A DNA stretch of 64,000 bases from Macrotis lagotis (taxonomy: Eukaryota > Chordata > Mammalia > Peramelemorphia > Peramelidae). The notes under the pieces are model-generated. The model saw only the letters and a program-made list of their open reading frames with translations, was not told the DNA's origin and did not search any database. A program made the translations under genes and the position numbers. Every line of letters begins with the position of its first letter. Position 1 is the stretch's first letter. The DNA is taken from the NCBI RefSeq assembly GCF_037893015.1, contig NC_133658.1, positions 637,232,244-637,296,243 on the forward strand. Reading direction: 5' to 3'. Positions 11,740 through 23,345 of the stretch are shown here, in pieces.

Positions 11740-12480
11740 AACAGGACAAATTAAAGACCAAGTATGAAAAGCAAAATCTACCCTGAGTTTTGATTTTTGT
11801 AACTGCTATTTGAATTAGCCATAGACTAAACAAATTAAAACGTGCAAAAACACACCTGGTCCTTATCGGGCCAACAGCTAAAACTTGGTATGAGAACTAA
11901 ATAGAACTTATCAGTCACTTCCTGGGCATGATTAGCATTGTCCTGTGAGTTTATTTTCTAAGACTCAATGTCTATGTCTTAATTAGCTAAATGCTCAAGT
12001 CTTCATTCAGTTTTATGAATTGTATATAAATTGTTTATGGGATGTGGTTGGGAGGAGAAAGAGTTATATTCTTTTGTATTTTTAATAATTCTCTCACCAA
12101 TGTGTCCTTATGGACAGACATTTCAAGCAACAGTTCTCAGCAAACATATGGAGGAGCACATTGGAAGTATTGTAAGGTAAATTAATAATGGCAGATGCCG
12201 GCAAGTCTGCATGTTGTTTATGCTAAGGAGTCCTGCATTCTTTATGTTTTGAAATTATTCTGTTGTAACCATTTTCAGTTTTGTTTAGTTTGGCAATATA
12301 TTCTCCTCTCTAAAGGTGTCTGCATTTATTTGACTACAGAAAATATTTACTTTAGTAAAGGGCAGCTTAACCTTTGTTTAAATTTGAGGTGAGGTAAAGG
12401 TCGCTGTAATTATTTGCTGTATTATTTGTGTCAGATTTGAATTACTATGAATACTGCACATGCATTGCCATTTATTATGA
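11740..12480. other. Candidate conserved noncoding block
   Basis: No repeat signature over about 740 bp. Composition is balanced, with many short regulatory-like words including TTAATTAGCTAAATGC near 11978 and GTCGCTGTAATTATTTGC near 12400, and few homopolymers. This is the texture of developmental enhancers in gene deserts. Function and conservation are inferred only. Confidence 0.3.
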
Positions 12481-14035
12481 AACAGCTAAAAGAAACTCAA
12501 CTTCTACCTCCAGCCAGCATATTTTATGGAACCAATCAGTGTTGCAGAACATTTTCAAGGTTCTCTCTTGGACTGTGATTGACTGAAAGTGCTTGAGGTT
12601 AAGGTCCTTTCCCAGAGGGAGAGAAGAAGGCGATTTAACATGGCAGCTCCCTCTCCCCACCTCAACTATATTTTTGATGGCTAGCTGCCAGAAAATGGAC
12701 AGAGTTGGGTTCAAGGCTATTAGCAAAACACTGCAGGCAGTCACATCAGAAAAAAAGACAGGGAACTAGGAGTGTGAAAGAGCTGAGGAGAAGAACATTT
12801 CTGAAGGATGGAATCTCAGGTGCCCTCCATTCTCTCTAAGGAGCATTCAAAGGTAAAACATGATGAGTAGAATAAGGAAACCAGAAAAAAGCAATACAGG
12901 AAAGGGTGAGTATTGGCATTAGAGGACAAAATGCTAAAAAGACATTTTAGCAAAGGCTTCATTTATTTTATTTTCTCCATGATTAAAAAAAAAAACACTG
13001 TAGAACCAGCAGAATAGTTTTATTGGGATGGAGTAACCAGAGAAGGAAAGTCCCCTTATTTTTATTGACCCAAGTCACCATGAGGAAATTAGAAGGATTC
13101 TGGTGGCAAGGAAACAATGGAGATCATTTAGGTGTCACACTAAAACTGCATGTGCTTACTTGAAAGGAAATGGAAAACAACTTACTTTATCATTTTAAAT
13201 TAATCATATCTTTCAGGTGAATAACACTTTGTAGAGTTAAAAAAATAAAAACACCAAATATCAGCAAGGAAGATAATAAAGTACTAGAATGGGTAATGTG
13301 AGGCAGAAAATCTTAGCAGAATAGTACTGCATGAATGAAGTTTAACGAAGAATTAACTATAGACATATTAGGTTAGATATCAAAAGTGAAGGCTTTTATA
13401 TCATCAATAATCAAGTAACCAAAAAATTATAGAGATGGTTATTATGGTGAAGTATGGGGGAAAATCAAACTTCCCCCTCAGGTCATTTTATTGCACCTAG
13501 AATTTAGTCATATTTATTTGAGGTTGTTTCTATTGGATATAATATTTAAATTATAGTGTTAAGACAAGTAGAGCATTTAGTTAGTTTACTTCAGAGATTT
13601 AATATCCAGATATTAACAAAGGCTAATTTGGAACAACATTTCTTCATCAAACTGCTCGCCCCTGATTTATTAAGGGAAAAAAAGTTATTATGAACAGATA
13701 GCTAATATTACAAAACTTCCATTTAACTTAAATTATAATAATAATATGTCTACTTAGTTAGATCTTTTTTGGTAACAGAGAACAAGAGGACAATGTACTG
13801 AGATTTCATACTATCAAAAAGAATGTTTGGGTTTTGGTTTAAGTATCCAGAATAACAGTCTAGTTCTTTATACTACTTCTGCAAGGGAGAAAACAAACAT
13901 AGCTTTGGTATGCTGCATTTGTCTGGTTATTGTCTAATATCTTGTGAGGAAACACTTGAAAATGATGGCAATGCCTTTGACTCTATCATCCACTGAGGCT
14001 TCTATTATAACATAGGGACTTTCTCAGACCTAGAT
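12481..14035. other. Unique sequence, nothing recognised
   Basis: The minus-strand frame at 12475-12744 (89 codons) has no recognised domain. No SINE or LINE pattern was seen. Confidence 0.4.
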
Positions 14036-14043
14036 TCTTGTTT

Positions 14044-14245
14044 TTGTGAATCTTGATTGAAATACTCACTACCTGTGCAACTTAGATCAAGTCACTTAAC
14101 ATCTATCTGTCAATCTAATTTCAGTTCTAAAATGGAGATAATAATGGCACCCACCTCTCAGTGTTGTCTTGACGATAAAATGAGACAAATTGTGCCAAAA
14201 GCTTTGTAATTTTAAAGTATCTTGTAAATATCATTCAATTATTAT
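14044..14245 (+). mobile_element. MIR CORE-SINE, plus strand
   Basis: 'caacttagatcaagtcactt' followed by 'tctaaaatggagataataat' and 'gacgataaaatgagacaaat' is the standard MIR order (tRNA part, core, LINE-like tail). It is old and diverged. Confidence 0.8.
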
Positions 14246-14249
14246 CCAT

Positions 14250-14400
14250 AGGATTATAGATTTGAAACTTGAAATAACATGAAAGTTCATCTAGTTCATT
14301 CTCCTTTATTTCAGATGAGGAAACTGAAGTCCTGATTGGTTAAATAACTTGTTCAGCATCACATAGGTAGTAAGTGACATTTGGGAAACTATGAAATAAT
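14250..14400 (-). mobile_element. MIR/CORE-SINE fragment, minus strand
   Basis: 'tcagatgaggaaactgaagt' and 'catcacataggtagtaagtg' are the reversed MIR core and tRNA segments. It abuts the plus-strand MIR in a head-to-head arrangement. Confidence 0.75.
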
Positions 14401-14995
14401 TTAACAGTTGCAAGATCCTCCCTGAAGCTAATGCCCATCTTCTTAATTCCTATGTTTTCCTAGTGAGGTTATATGGACACAAATGTTGGAACACACTGAA
14501 GAATCAACCATGCTTGTGGCTCAAAGAATAAAGATAACCACTTGGTAGGTCTAAATAAGGTACAAAATTTCTGAATGATGATTAAATAGAATTAATGGTG
14601 CATTTCATTGGTAACTCTCAATTCTGGGATTAGTCTGTTTAACAGATATTTTTCATCCACTTGATTTTTCCTGTAATGATTTAGTTACAGTTGTTAGACA
14701 AGTGGACAATTCTGAGTTTGTAATTTTTCCCTTTAGATGAAATCAAAACCTGCTTCTTTGTAACATTGACCCTCTAGTTTTAGTGTTTCAGAATCTGATC
14801 AAGCAGAACAAATATAAACCCTGTTCTACACATTACAAAAGAGATATGTTTTATCTCCAACAAAATCAACTTTTCTACAAATTGAACAATTTTAGCTCAT
14901 ACAGGACCTAGAACATTACCATACAGAAGCAAATCTGGAGATAAACAGTTTAGTGTTACCTGGAAATACTATTATCAATTAAAATTGTTTATTTA
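14401..14995. other. Unique sequence, nothing recognised
   Basis: No gene or repeat signature recognised. Confidence 0.4.
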
Positions 14996-15004
14996 ATATT
15001 TAAA

Positions 15005-15318
15005 TACAATTATATATTAACAATCTATATCAGGTTGCTTGTTGCCATGGAGAGCGAGGAAGGAAAGGAAGATGGTAGAAATCTGTGGAACTCAAAAGCT
15101 TGCAGAGGGGCAGCTAGGTGGCACATCAACCTCTGGAGTCAGGAGGATCTGAGTTCAAATCCAATGGTAAATGATTCATATTTAATTATTTATGTAATCT
15201 TGGCAGGTCACTGAACCCCATTGTCTTGCAAAAAAAACCCAAAAAAGGCTTGCAGGAGGATGACTGCTGAAAAGTAGTTTTGCAGGTAATTGGGAAAAAA
15301 ATAAAAACTAAATAAAGG
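15005..15318 (+). mobile_element. L1 3' end (plus), split by a SINE
   Basis: 'aatctatatcaggttgcttg', a G/A-rich stretch (GAGCGAGGAAGGAAAGGAAG), then after the inner SINE 'gactgctgaaaagtagtttt' and 'aattgggaaaaaaataaaaac' match the terminal 3' UTR of marsupial L1. Only the last 170 or so bases of L1 are present, a typical 5' truncation. The SINE at 15108-15242 lies inside it and is younger. Confidence 0.8.
15108..15242 (+). mobile_element. Marsupial SINE inserted in an L1 tail
   Basis: Head GGGGCAGCTAGGTGGCAC, then 'ggagtcaggaggatctgagt', and end 'cattgtcttgcaaaaaaaac'. The flanking direct repeat AAAGCTTGCAG (about 15095-15105) and AAGGCTTGCAG (about 15244-15254) is the target-site duplication. 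Confidence 0.93.
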
Positions 15319-15785
15319 TATTTATTTTAATTGTTACCTCTTCTGGAGATAGTCTCTCCAACAGGAGTCTCATGATGTCATTAAATCTCTAATGATGGCT
15401 TGCCAGTATACCATAGTTTCTATCCCCAGTGCCCATGACCAGTTCCCTAGGGTTTCTGTTTGCATGGGCCCTGGTAAGCCAATATTTGAGGTCTCCCTCC
15501 ACAATTGAATTTATTATATAAGGTTGATTTGAGAATAAGTGCCATCCTATTTGCCCTACATATCCCAGGAGTCATTTTGGATACTTTCCCTGAGTGACAG
15601 AATTGATCATTATGGCCCTGGGAAATACTAATTTTATTGTTCTTATTTTGCATATTAAGAAAACTCCAAATCCAACTGTCTATTCTACCACACTGTCTTC
15701 AAAAGTAGTCTTTTATTTTATTAAATTATATGGATAAGAAGGTAATGTCACAGAAGTATAAGTTTTCAGTTCAATTATACAAGCA
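15319..15785. other. Unique sequence, nothing recognised
   Basis: No signature recognised. The minus-strand frame at 15447-15653 has no known domain. Confidence 0.4.
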
Positions 15786-15965
15786 AGTAGTAGGTGGACA
15801 ATATATAAGATGTTCTCTGCCCTTGTGGAACTTAAAGTCCATTAGAGGCATGAGAAAAATTCAAAATTAACTGAAACACAATACCATAGTAGAAGTATGT
15901 TGGAGAAATACAGAATAAAATATTAGACCTTAAGGATTTGATATGTCCAAAGCAGACTATGGTAA
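15786..15965 (+). mobile_element. Ancient mammalian repeat fragment (unclassified)
   Basis: 'gttctctgcccttgtggaac' followed by 'aaagtccattagaggcatga' resembles the common mammalian repeat also seen at 1875 and 47372. The family name is uncertain. Confidence 0.4.
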
Positions 15966-15990
15966 AAAAGTATCCCATTAAGAATTTTGA

Positions 15991-16141
15991 GGGGCAGCTA
16001 GGTGGCATAGTGGATAAAACACCGGCCTTGGAGTCAGGAGTGCCTGGGTTCAAATCCGGTCTCAGACATTAGTAATTACCTAGCTGTGTAGCCTTGGGTA
16101 AGCCACTTAATCCCACTTGCCTTGCAAAAACCAAAAAAAAA
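15991..16141 (+). mobile_element. Marsupial SINE, full length, with perfect TSD
   Basis: Head GGGGCAGCTAGGTGGCATAG, internal 'ggttcaaatccggtctcaga' and end 'cttgccttgcaaaaaccaaa'. The 11-bp perfect direct repeat AAGAATTTTGA at 15980-15990 and 16142-16152 is the target-site duplication. The intact duplication and low divergence suggest a fairly recent insertion. Confidence 0.96.
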
Positions 16142-16152
16142 AAGAATTTTGA

Positions 16153-16339
16153 AATTTATTTCTGGAATTCCAAACGTATTTCATGTCTGGATATATAGAT
16201 TTGAAAATCATCTATTAAAAAAATTGTTTCATGTGTGAAAATGAATAGCTAACAGTAGTAAAAATATCTATTAATTATACACTACTTTAAAGTTTGTAAA
16301 CGATATTAATTCATTTTAGCCAGGCAGAATGCAAAGAAA
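16153..16339. other. Short unique spacer
   Basis: Nothing recognised. Confidence 0.4.
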
Positions 16340-16344
16340 GGTCA

Positions 16345-16606
16345 AGAATTGATGCCATGGCATGCATGTGAATTAGAATTGAATGGGGAGGGGCAGTACT
16401 ATACTGAATCACCAGCCTTGCTATATCCTCCATAGCCATCTGGGTTCAGTGACATGAATGAATGGAGATGGCCCTGAATGTGAGTCAATCAGGGTTAAGT
16501 AAGTTACCCAAGGTCACACAGCTAGTAAATGTCTGAGATCAGATTTAAACTCAGGTCCTCCTGATTCCAATGCCAGTGCTCTAACTATCCACTGAACTGT
16601 TAACCT
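16345..16606 (-). mobile_element. Long composite SINE, minus strand
   Basis: Reading along the plus strand: 'atgccatggcatgcatgtga', 'gccatctgggttcagtgaca', 'ggagatggccctgaatgtga', 'aggtcacacagctagtaaat' and finally the reversed head near 'ctatccactgaactgttaac'. It shares this order with copies at 41590-41885, 42340-42450 and 49035-49215. The family joins the tRNA-type SINE head to a longer unique body. Confidence 0.8.
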
Positions 16607-18555
16607 ATATATCCCAAGAATAGGACTTTGAATAATAATCTATGTAAAGATTTGGGAAGAGAATAAGGAGCCAGCATAAGAAAAAGATAAAGAGCATTTT
16701 TTAGAGCTAGGAAGAAAACTAACAAAATTAGAAGACACTGGACACATAATATAGTAAATGGGGAAAACAGTTTCAGATGTATGAGAAAGTTCAAGGAGAT
16801 TGTGAAGTTCATTGTACTCAACACTTCAGCATGAATTGACCTGAAAACTTTTATTTGGTTTTCTATCTCACTGAACTACATTCCCTCTATTTTTCCCTCA
16901 TTAACACAAATATTTAGCTCCTAAATACATAGATAGGGTTATCATAGACTACAAAAAAAGGATAAGGGAAGGGACAATAAGGTACTCATTGGATTTATTA
17001 TTATATATTTTGAGGGATTGAATGAAGTGTAGGCAATGGTCAATTTCTCTATGTTTAGAGTTAATCTTTACTACAACTAATTCATTTGTCATATACAGGT
17101 AGAAATGTTCCATTTCCTTTACTAGAATAGGATATTAATCCCAGATAGAGAGGTCAATGACTTTGTCATGGAGAGTATGGATGACTGCATATGGCAACCT
17201 CCTGGGTTGGAGCAGAACGTGATTCCTAGACTGAAAGGTCTGCCTACTGACAGGATCACCCTTTATTATTTTTGTCTATATTGATTTGTGGCAATGTTTC
17301 TGGTTTAATGCTTGCCATTTGTGGAAGGCTGCATGTACTAACTTATGGCTTCTACCTCCTGATAAGATCTTGAAACAGAACTAATTTTTGAAGAAAGAGA
17401 AACAAGAAGAGAAAAATGGTGCCAGTATTCAATTCTTGTTTATGTATCTGACAATTGCTGTGGTAGCTACCCACCTTGTAAATACCCATGTGCTACCATA
17501 ATCTCTGAGAGTGTGAATTAGGGTAGCCTTTCCATGCTGTTAAATTTTAAGAGACTGAGCAAAATAATAACTGTTCTGCTGTTTGTATAGTGCTGAGATT
17601 GGAACACAGTGGCCCAATGGATAATGGACTACTAATCTTCTTTAGGACAGGTCAGTAAGTACTTGACATGACTGCTGGCCTTTCATTACAGAGTAGCAAA
17701 TACTCAACTTCAGTCTGATTTCTCCTGCTGTATATACAGTTTGATTAAAAAAACAGGAAAATAATCAAACCTTGTCAAGATTCAATATAGGCTGGAATCC
17801 AGCATGAAGAAGAAAAATAAATAAGTTAAAAAGGTTTTCAGCAGATGGAACCCCATTTTGAATTTATAAGGATGCCCAACTGGTATAAAGAGAGAGAAAA
17901 TGATAAACTCAAGAGACCCAGATGTTGTTTTATGGCCAATATACTAAGCGAAAATAACCCAGATTACTCTGTAACTAGAAAAATAAAGGAAACAGTATGA
18001 AGTGCTGATATTATAGAACTCTTTATCAAATTGTTTCTGTAGTGTTTAAATAGGTGCTTTAGGACTGGAGGGTATGATATCAAGGTTATTAAGAACAGGA
18101 GAAAATTTTTTGATGAGGAATTAAGCAAATATCATTCATTAAAAATAAACTCAGAAAAATCTCATGCACTGGTAAAAGGTCAAAAGGTGACATAACATAA
18201 AATATTCTTTGAAAAGAACATCAAACATTTCTGTGGTTGCCTGTCTAGAGGTTTTGTTTTGTATTTTGTTTTTCTTGTTAAAAGGAATGAAATAGCCATG
18301 CAATTTAATAGAGAGAGTGTAGGTCATGGCCACAAATGAAACTGGTCTAGACTTAAAGAAATCAGGCAGAGGACAAATGAAAACCCATATTGTACATTTG
18401 GAAGAGTAATGAGTTAGTAATCAGAGTAATTGTATTAGCTCTATATTGTATTAGTAGTAATTGTATTAAGGTCCTATTGTTGAATATTTACATGACCTCA
18501 ATCTAGTCACTTAATATTTTTGTTTTCAGTTTTTGCATCAGTAAAATACTATTGC
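16607..18555. other. Mostly unique sequence, nothing recognised
   Basis: Nearly 2 kb without SINE, LINE or gene signals I can identify. A tRNA-like phrase near 17612 was rejected. The frame at 16600-16824 (minus) has no known domain. Confidence 0.4.
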
Positions 18556-18559
18556 AAAT

Positions 18560-18835
18560 TAAACAGGCAGTTAGGTGGTACAGTCAATGAAGTGTTAGGT
18601 TCAGAGTCATTGAGATCCAAATTCAAATTCATTTTTTTGATATTGATATCCTCACTTTGTGCCCCTGGGCAAGTCACTTAACTTATCCTACCTTCAGTTT
18701 CTCCATCTTTAAAATGGTAATAATAATAATACCTACATTTTAGTGCAGTTATGAGGATAAAATGCAATAATATTTGTAAAGTATTAAGCAAACCTTAAAG
18801 TACTATGTAAATGCTGGCTATTATATTTTAAGTCT
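18560..18835 (+). mobile_element. MIR-type SINE, long copy, plus strand
   Basis: 'aggcagttaggtggtacagt' head, 'gcccctgggcaagtcactta', 'ttcagtttctccatctttaa', 'aatggtaataataataatac' and the tail 'gtactatgtaaatgctggct'. All MIR modules are present in order, so it is close to full length. Confidence 0.87.
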
Positions 18836-19352
18836 GTTATAATTGTCTTCAGTGAAAAATTCAGCAATGTATAGATGACATAGTCATCAAATTTACAAAA
18901 GACACAAAGCTAAGTGTAATAGCCAATGCAACAGATGATAGAATCCACAAAAGATCATTCTAGGTTAGAACATTGGTCTGAATCTAATTAGGCAAAATTC
19001 AATTTGGATAAACAAAAAGGTTTATATTGTGGTTATAAAAATGACTATAAGTACAAGATGTGGAAGAGTTTGTTAAGCAGCAGTTCTGAAAAAAAATCTG
19101 AGATGGAGACTAGTAGACTACAAGCTCAATCTGAGTCAGTAGAGTGATTGACAGCCTCAAAAACTAATGTAAGCTTGAGTATCATTAAGAAAGACACAGT
19201 TTCCAGGAACAAGGATAAGATAGTTCCACTATATTCTGCCCTTGTACTATCTCATCTGGAATAATATATTCATTTCTGGAATCTATAGTTAAGATTATGG
19301 ATAAATTGGAAAGTATTCAGAAGAGGGTAGCTGAGATGGTAATATGTATTGA

Positions 19353-19804
19353 GCTCTGTCTCCAGAGAAAGAATTGTGGAGTTTGTACAAAGACCAAGGA
19401 CTATTACCTTTAATTTAATGGGGGGGATCTGATGTCTTATTATGTAATCTTGCTATCTCTTATAATTTATTTTTCTTCCTTAAGAATATGATTTCTGGGG
19501 CAGCTAGGTGGTACAGTGGATAAAGTACTGGCCCTGGAGTCAGGAGTACCTGGGTTCAAATCTGGTCTCAGACACTTAATAATTACCTAGCTGTGTGGCC
19601 TTGGGCAAGCAACTTAACCCCATTTGCCTTGCAAAAACCTAAAAAAAAAGAATGTGATTTCTCTCTCATCACATTCAATTTGGATGAATGTATACCATGG
19701 AAACAATGTGAAGACTGGCAAATTGCCTTCTGTGGCAGATACGGGAAGGGAAGCAAGATTAGGGGGAATATTGTAAAACCCAAATTAAATAAAATCTTTA
19801 AAAA
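19353..19804 (+). mobile_element. L1 3' end inserted in the CR1-like LINE
   Basis: 'gtctccagagaaagaattgt', 'gaccaaggactattaccttt' and, after the inner SINE, 'tcacattcaatttggatgaa' and 'gaagactggcaaattgcctt' match the 3' UTR of the L1 at 56040-56276. It is 5' truncated. It is bounded by the direct repeat ATATGYATTGA at 19342-19352 and 19805-19815 (10 of 11 bases identical), which proves insertion into the older element. Confidence 0.9.
19497..19647 (+). mobile_element. Marsupial SINE nested in the L1 tail
   Basis: Head GGGGCAGCTAGGTGGTACAG and end 'catttgccttgcaaaaacct' plus an A-run. The target-site duplication AAGAAT(A/G)TGATTTCT lies at 19482-19496 and 19648-19662. It is the youngest of the three nested layers here. 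Confidence 0.96.
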
Positions 19805-20464
19805 ATATGCATTGACCTCATGTCTGAATGGGTTCAGGAGGCATGCTTACCCTGTAGATGAGAAAAGTAGCAGGTGGAGGGAATATTACTGATAATTTCT
19901 TATAAGGATTGTCACATGGAGGAGAGATGAACCTTATTCATTTGGCTTTAGACTAAATGATAAGACCAAGAATAGTAGGTGAAACTCAATGAGTGAAGTA
20001 AATTTAGACTTTGAATAAACGAAAACCATGCACCCAAAAAAGAAAAGAAAATCTTCTGAGAGCTGACCAAAAGTTGAATGGACATCTTGAAAAAGCATAG
20101 TTTCCTTTTCCTTTGAAGTTTTTGTAGGACAGGCTGGATGGACACTTGTCACATAATGTTATAGTAAAGATATTTTTTGTGTTTGGGGTTTTGAACAGAT
20201 GGCTATAGAGGTCTTTTTAAACTCTCAGATTCTGTGATTCTGTTTCAAAGAGTAGCTACCATATAGGCAGCATTTTGATGGCAGCTTCATAACTCACTAG
20301 CAGAAATTGCCCATCTCAGTTCAGATCTGAAACTGCTCCTCCCAAATATAATCAACGGCAACCTGGTTTAAATCTACAGTGACAATTAACATAAGCAAAA
20401 AAACTGTACTTGAAAGAGAGAGTAAAAAAACTGAGCTTTATGTCCTAATTCTCATTTATTACTT

Positions 20465-20595
20465 ATGTGACCCATCTCTTCACCTCCATGAGAGCAGGGA
20501 TCATCTTTTATCTTTCTTTGTATCTCCAGCACTTATTACCATCACATATTTGGAACATAGTAGGCATTTAATAAATCCTTGCTGACTGATTTCAC
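20465..20595 (+). mobile_element. L2-like 3' end, plus strand
   Basis: 'cctccatgagagcagggatc', 'tttgtatctccagcacttat' and 'acatagtaggcatttaataa' plus 'gctgactgattt' follow the classic L2 3' end. Confidence 0.8.
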
Positions 20596-21005
20596 TATAA
20601 GGGAAAAGCTTTTATTATTATGTCATCAGCTCTGGCTTTTCCTCTATTTTTTAGAATTGAAAACTAGTGTTCAGGACATGTGGGTTTTAGGAGATTCTCA
20701 GAATACAAAACATTTTTTAAAATGGTGAGAAAGATTTTTCACTGAGAGCCCCAGAGCATGGAATACACTTGGGAAAGCTAAAGTGTTAAGGCTCAGGTCA
20801 ATAGCTAGACACTAGATGACAGAATGGACAATCTTATAAGCAGTATTGTGAAGAGGATTCAGTTATCTTCTATACATATAGAATCCCTGAGACTTGCCTT
20901 CTCATAGAAGTTCTTCTCTAATGGACAGAAGTAGGTGAAAACACCCTGAGGTGGTAGAATCTTGCCTAACTACCAAGGCATGTGAAAAAATGGCAGGAAC
21001 CAAGG
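20596..21005. other. Unique sequence, nothing recognised
   Basis: No signature recognised. Confidence 0.4.
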
Positions 21006-21009
21006 TATG

Positions 21010-21175
21010 TTGGGAAAAGTCCTGACTTTAGAGACAGAGGATTGGGATTCAAATTTGACTCTGCTACTTAACTAGATTATAAACCTGTATTAATCATTTC
21101 ATTTCTCTGAATCTTAAGTTTCTAGATTTATAAAATGATGAAATGTACCCATCTCTTGGTAGAGAGGTGTGGAAC
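21010..21175 (+). mobile_element. MIR fragment, plus strand
   Basis: 'ggattgggattcaaatttga', 'ctctgctacttaactagatt' and 'ttataaaatgatgaaatgta' are MIR tRNA and core segments, heavily diverged. Confidence 0.65.
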
Positions 21176-21564
21176 TCAAAAGTACATAATAACATATGTT
21201 TGCATATACAGACTGTGTGACAATTTGTTCTTCCTTCTTCTTCTTCCTCCTAAGGTAGGGTGGGAGGTTGAAAGGAGTAAGAGTTGAAATAACAAAAGGA
21301 AAAGAAATAGAAAAAGAGAGTCAGTTTTAAAATGCATAGAAAAGAATAGAAGGAAAAGAAAGCACAGAAAAGTAGAAAGTAGGATAACCTTGAAAACCAC
21401 AGGTAGAATAAATTATAACACTAAGAGAAAAAGTAAGCTATAAATAAGAAACTTTTTGAATTTTTGTTTACAATCTCATTTTTATTGTCTATTCTTTGTA
21501 TGGAAATGTCCATTTTATTTGGTGCTTAATTTCATTATGAAAAATAAAAATAAAAGATGAATAA

Positions 21565-21645
21565 ATGAATAAAATGAGATAATTGAACTAGAAGACCTCT
21601 CAGGACATCCATAATTGCAAGTCTACGGTCCTATGATATTATAAT
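21565..21645 (+). mobile_element. CR1/MIR-type 3' terminal fragment
   Basis: 'aattgaactagaagacctct' followed by 'ctacggtcctatgatattat' matches the shared 3' end 'actagatgacctct...tatgatcctatga' of CR1-like LINEs and related SINEs. Confidence 0.55.
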
Positions 21646-22335
21646 AAAAATATGTTTTCTGATTTCAAATTATAATTTAAAAAAATCTGCGTTTAAAACA
21701 ATCACTCAACCATGAGTTAATGACTCTGTATCCTGAGGGAAAGTACTAGACCTGAATCTTTAGGCAAAAGCAGTTATCTAATAGTAATTGGCTCTAGGTT
21801 GTGTCTGTTAGATTGGTCTGAACTACTAAGGTGGGCAAACATAGGGAGCACAATTTCAGAACTTGAGAGAGTCACTTAGCTTGCTCAATTGGAAAAGCTG
21901 AAGAATTACAGATTGTTAGATGATTATCAATTGATAAAAATTAAAACTTGATTTTACTGCTCCAGCTTAATTTTGCTAAGTAATATCTAGTTAATGGAAT
22001 TAGTTTCTGATAGACTAACCAGGACAGATGAGGGACAAAGTAAGAGAGAAAGCTGCTACCAAGAAAAGTGAATATATCAAGACTAGAAACCTGGGTCTAG
22101 GAGGCATGGATTTGGGTATATCTAGATCTTTCTCACTGGTGGCCCAAGGATGGGCAGAAGAGATTTCTTCATGGCCATGGGCATGCTTAGGACCAATGTC
22201 CAATTTGGAGAGTGGGGCAGGGACCAAAGGATGGAAGTATTTGACAGAATTCCATGGCTGCTTAGCATTAAACTGGATCTTGCACCTGAGTTAGAAGAAT
22301 TGTGGAGAGAAGTAGCCTCAGTTTATCCTCTAAAA
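21646..22335. other. Unique sequence, nothing recognised
   Basis: Overlapping frames on both strands at 22015-22389 (70-88 codons) were inspected. None shows a domain or a convincing start context. They are treated as chance. Confidence 0.4.
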
Positions 22336-22339
22336 TTAG

Positions 22340-23345
22340 TACAGTTATACCAGAAAAGGAAAAAAAAAAACTTGTCCAAGTATCTTTGATAAAAGTCCCA
22401 CTTCTCAACTTTGTGGAGAATTGAGTCAAATTTATAAAAAAATAAGAGCCATTGTCTAATTGGATATATGGCCAAAAATATAAACAAATGGTTTTTCAGA
22501 AAAAAATCAAAATTAGAGATAGTCATATAAAAATGTTCTAAATTACTATTGATTAGAGGAATGCAAATTAAAATAATTCTGAATTGCCACCTCACACCTA
22601 TCAGATGGGCTAATATGATTTTTAAAAAAAGGGAAAATGAACCAATGCTAGAGGGATTGTTGAAAAATTAGAACCCTGATGCACTGGTATAACTGGTCCA
22701 ACCATTCTACAGAACATTTTTGCAAATGTATCCAAAAGGGAATAATACTGTATATTTTAGGTAGCAATGCAACTGCTAGGTCTGCATGCCAAAGAGCTCA
22801 AAGGAAAGTGAAAATAATCTATGGGTACAAAATATTTCTAGCAGTTCTTTTTCTTGTTACAAAGACTTGGAAATTAAGGAGATATTGATCAATTGAGGAA
22901 TGTTTGGACAAGTTCTGGTATTTGACTGTGATGGAATACCATTGTGCTATAAGAAATGAAAAGAAGAGTGGTTTCAAAATAAAACCGGGAAGATTTGCAT
23001 GAACTTATACAGAGCAAGAGACAGGAATATTTTAATGATTATCGATTGTAAGAAGACTTAACTGATCAATACACTAATTAAGAAAATACTGAAGTATTCA
23101 AATGAAAAATGCCATCTACCTCCAGAGAAGGAATTGTTGAACTCTGAGTAGATTAAAGTGAAATTTTTTTCACTTGATTTTTCTTTCTTTCTATTTTTTT
23201 GCAACATTGACTAATATGGAAGTTGTTTTGCCTGATTTCACATGTATAATATTATATTTCCTTCTCAATAGGTAGGAGAGGGACTGGAGGGAAGGAGAGA
23301 TTGAGATTTATTTTTTTCTAAATAAATAATAAATTGATTTTAAAA
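22340..23345 (+). mobile_element. L1 3' end (ORF2 C-terminus and 3' UTR), plus strand
   Basis: Begins at a degenerate ORF2 C-terminal region: 'tagaggaatgcaaattaaaa', 'gccacctcacacctatcaga', 'gcaactgctaggtctgcatg' and 'gtgatggaataccattgtgc'. All are conserved codon blocks of L1 ORF2 near the stop. The 3' UTR has 'ctacctccagagaaggaatt', 'cacatgtataatattatatt' and the G/A-rich tail GGGACTGGAGGGAAGGAG, ending in an A/T-rich tail near 23345. It is a 5'-truncated dead copy about 1 kb long with many stops. Confidence 0.88.

Larger units (their letters stand above)
18858..20250 (+). mobile_element. CR1/L3-like LINE 3' portion, interrupted
   Basis: Left part (18858-19341): decayed reverse-transcriptase text. 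The ATTTACAAAAGACACAAAGC stretch aligns to a CR1 'FADDTKL' motif (the second position altered), and 19223-19261 encodes VPLYSALVLSHLE, the conserved CR1-type RT C-terminal motif. Right part (19816-20250): 'gctgaccaaaagttgaatgg', 'gacaggctggatggacactt' and the terminal 'ctctcagattctgtgattct', as in CR1-clade 3' ends. The two halves are colinear and separated by an L1 insertion. Stop codons and indels abound, so it encodes nothing. It belongs to the oldest repeat layer in this region. Confidence 0.8.

Noticed and set aside
15991..16141. tRNA-like A and B boxes inside SINEs
   Set aside because: These are polymerase III promoter relics of tRNA-derived SINEs, without cloverleaf pairing, so they are not tRNA genes.
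17608..17650. tRNA-Arg-like phrase 'gtggcccaatggataatgg'
   Set aside because: Resembles an A box and D arm only. No B box (GTTCGA) or acceptor pairing follows at the right distance.
22015..22389. Overlapping frames on both strands at 22.0-22.4 kb as a candidate exon
   Set aside because: No domain, no consistent splice signals, and the right part runs into an L1 3' end.
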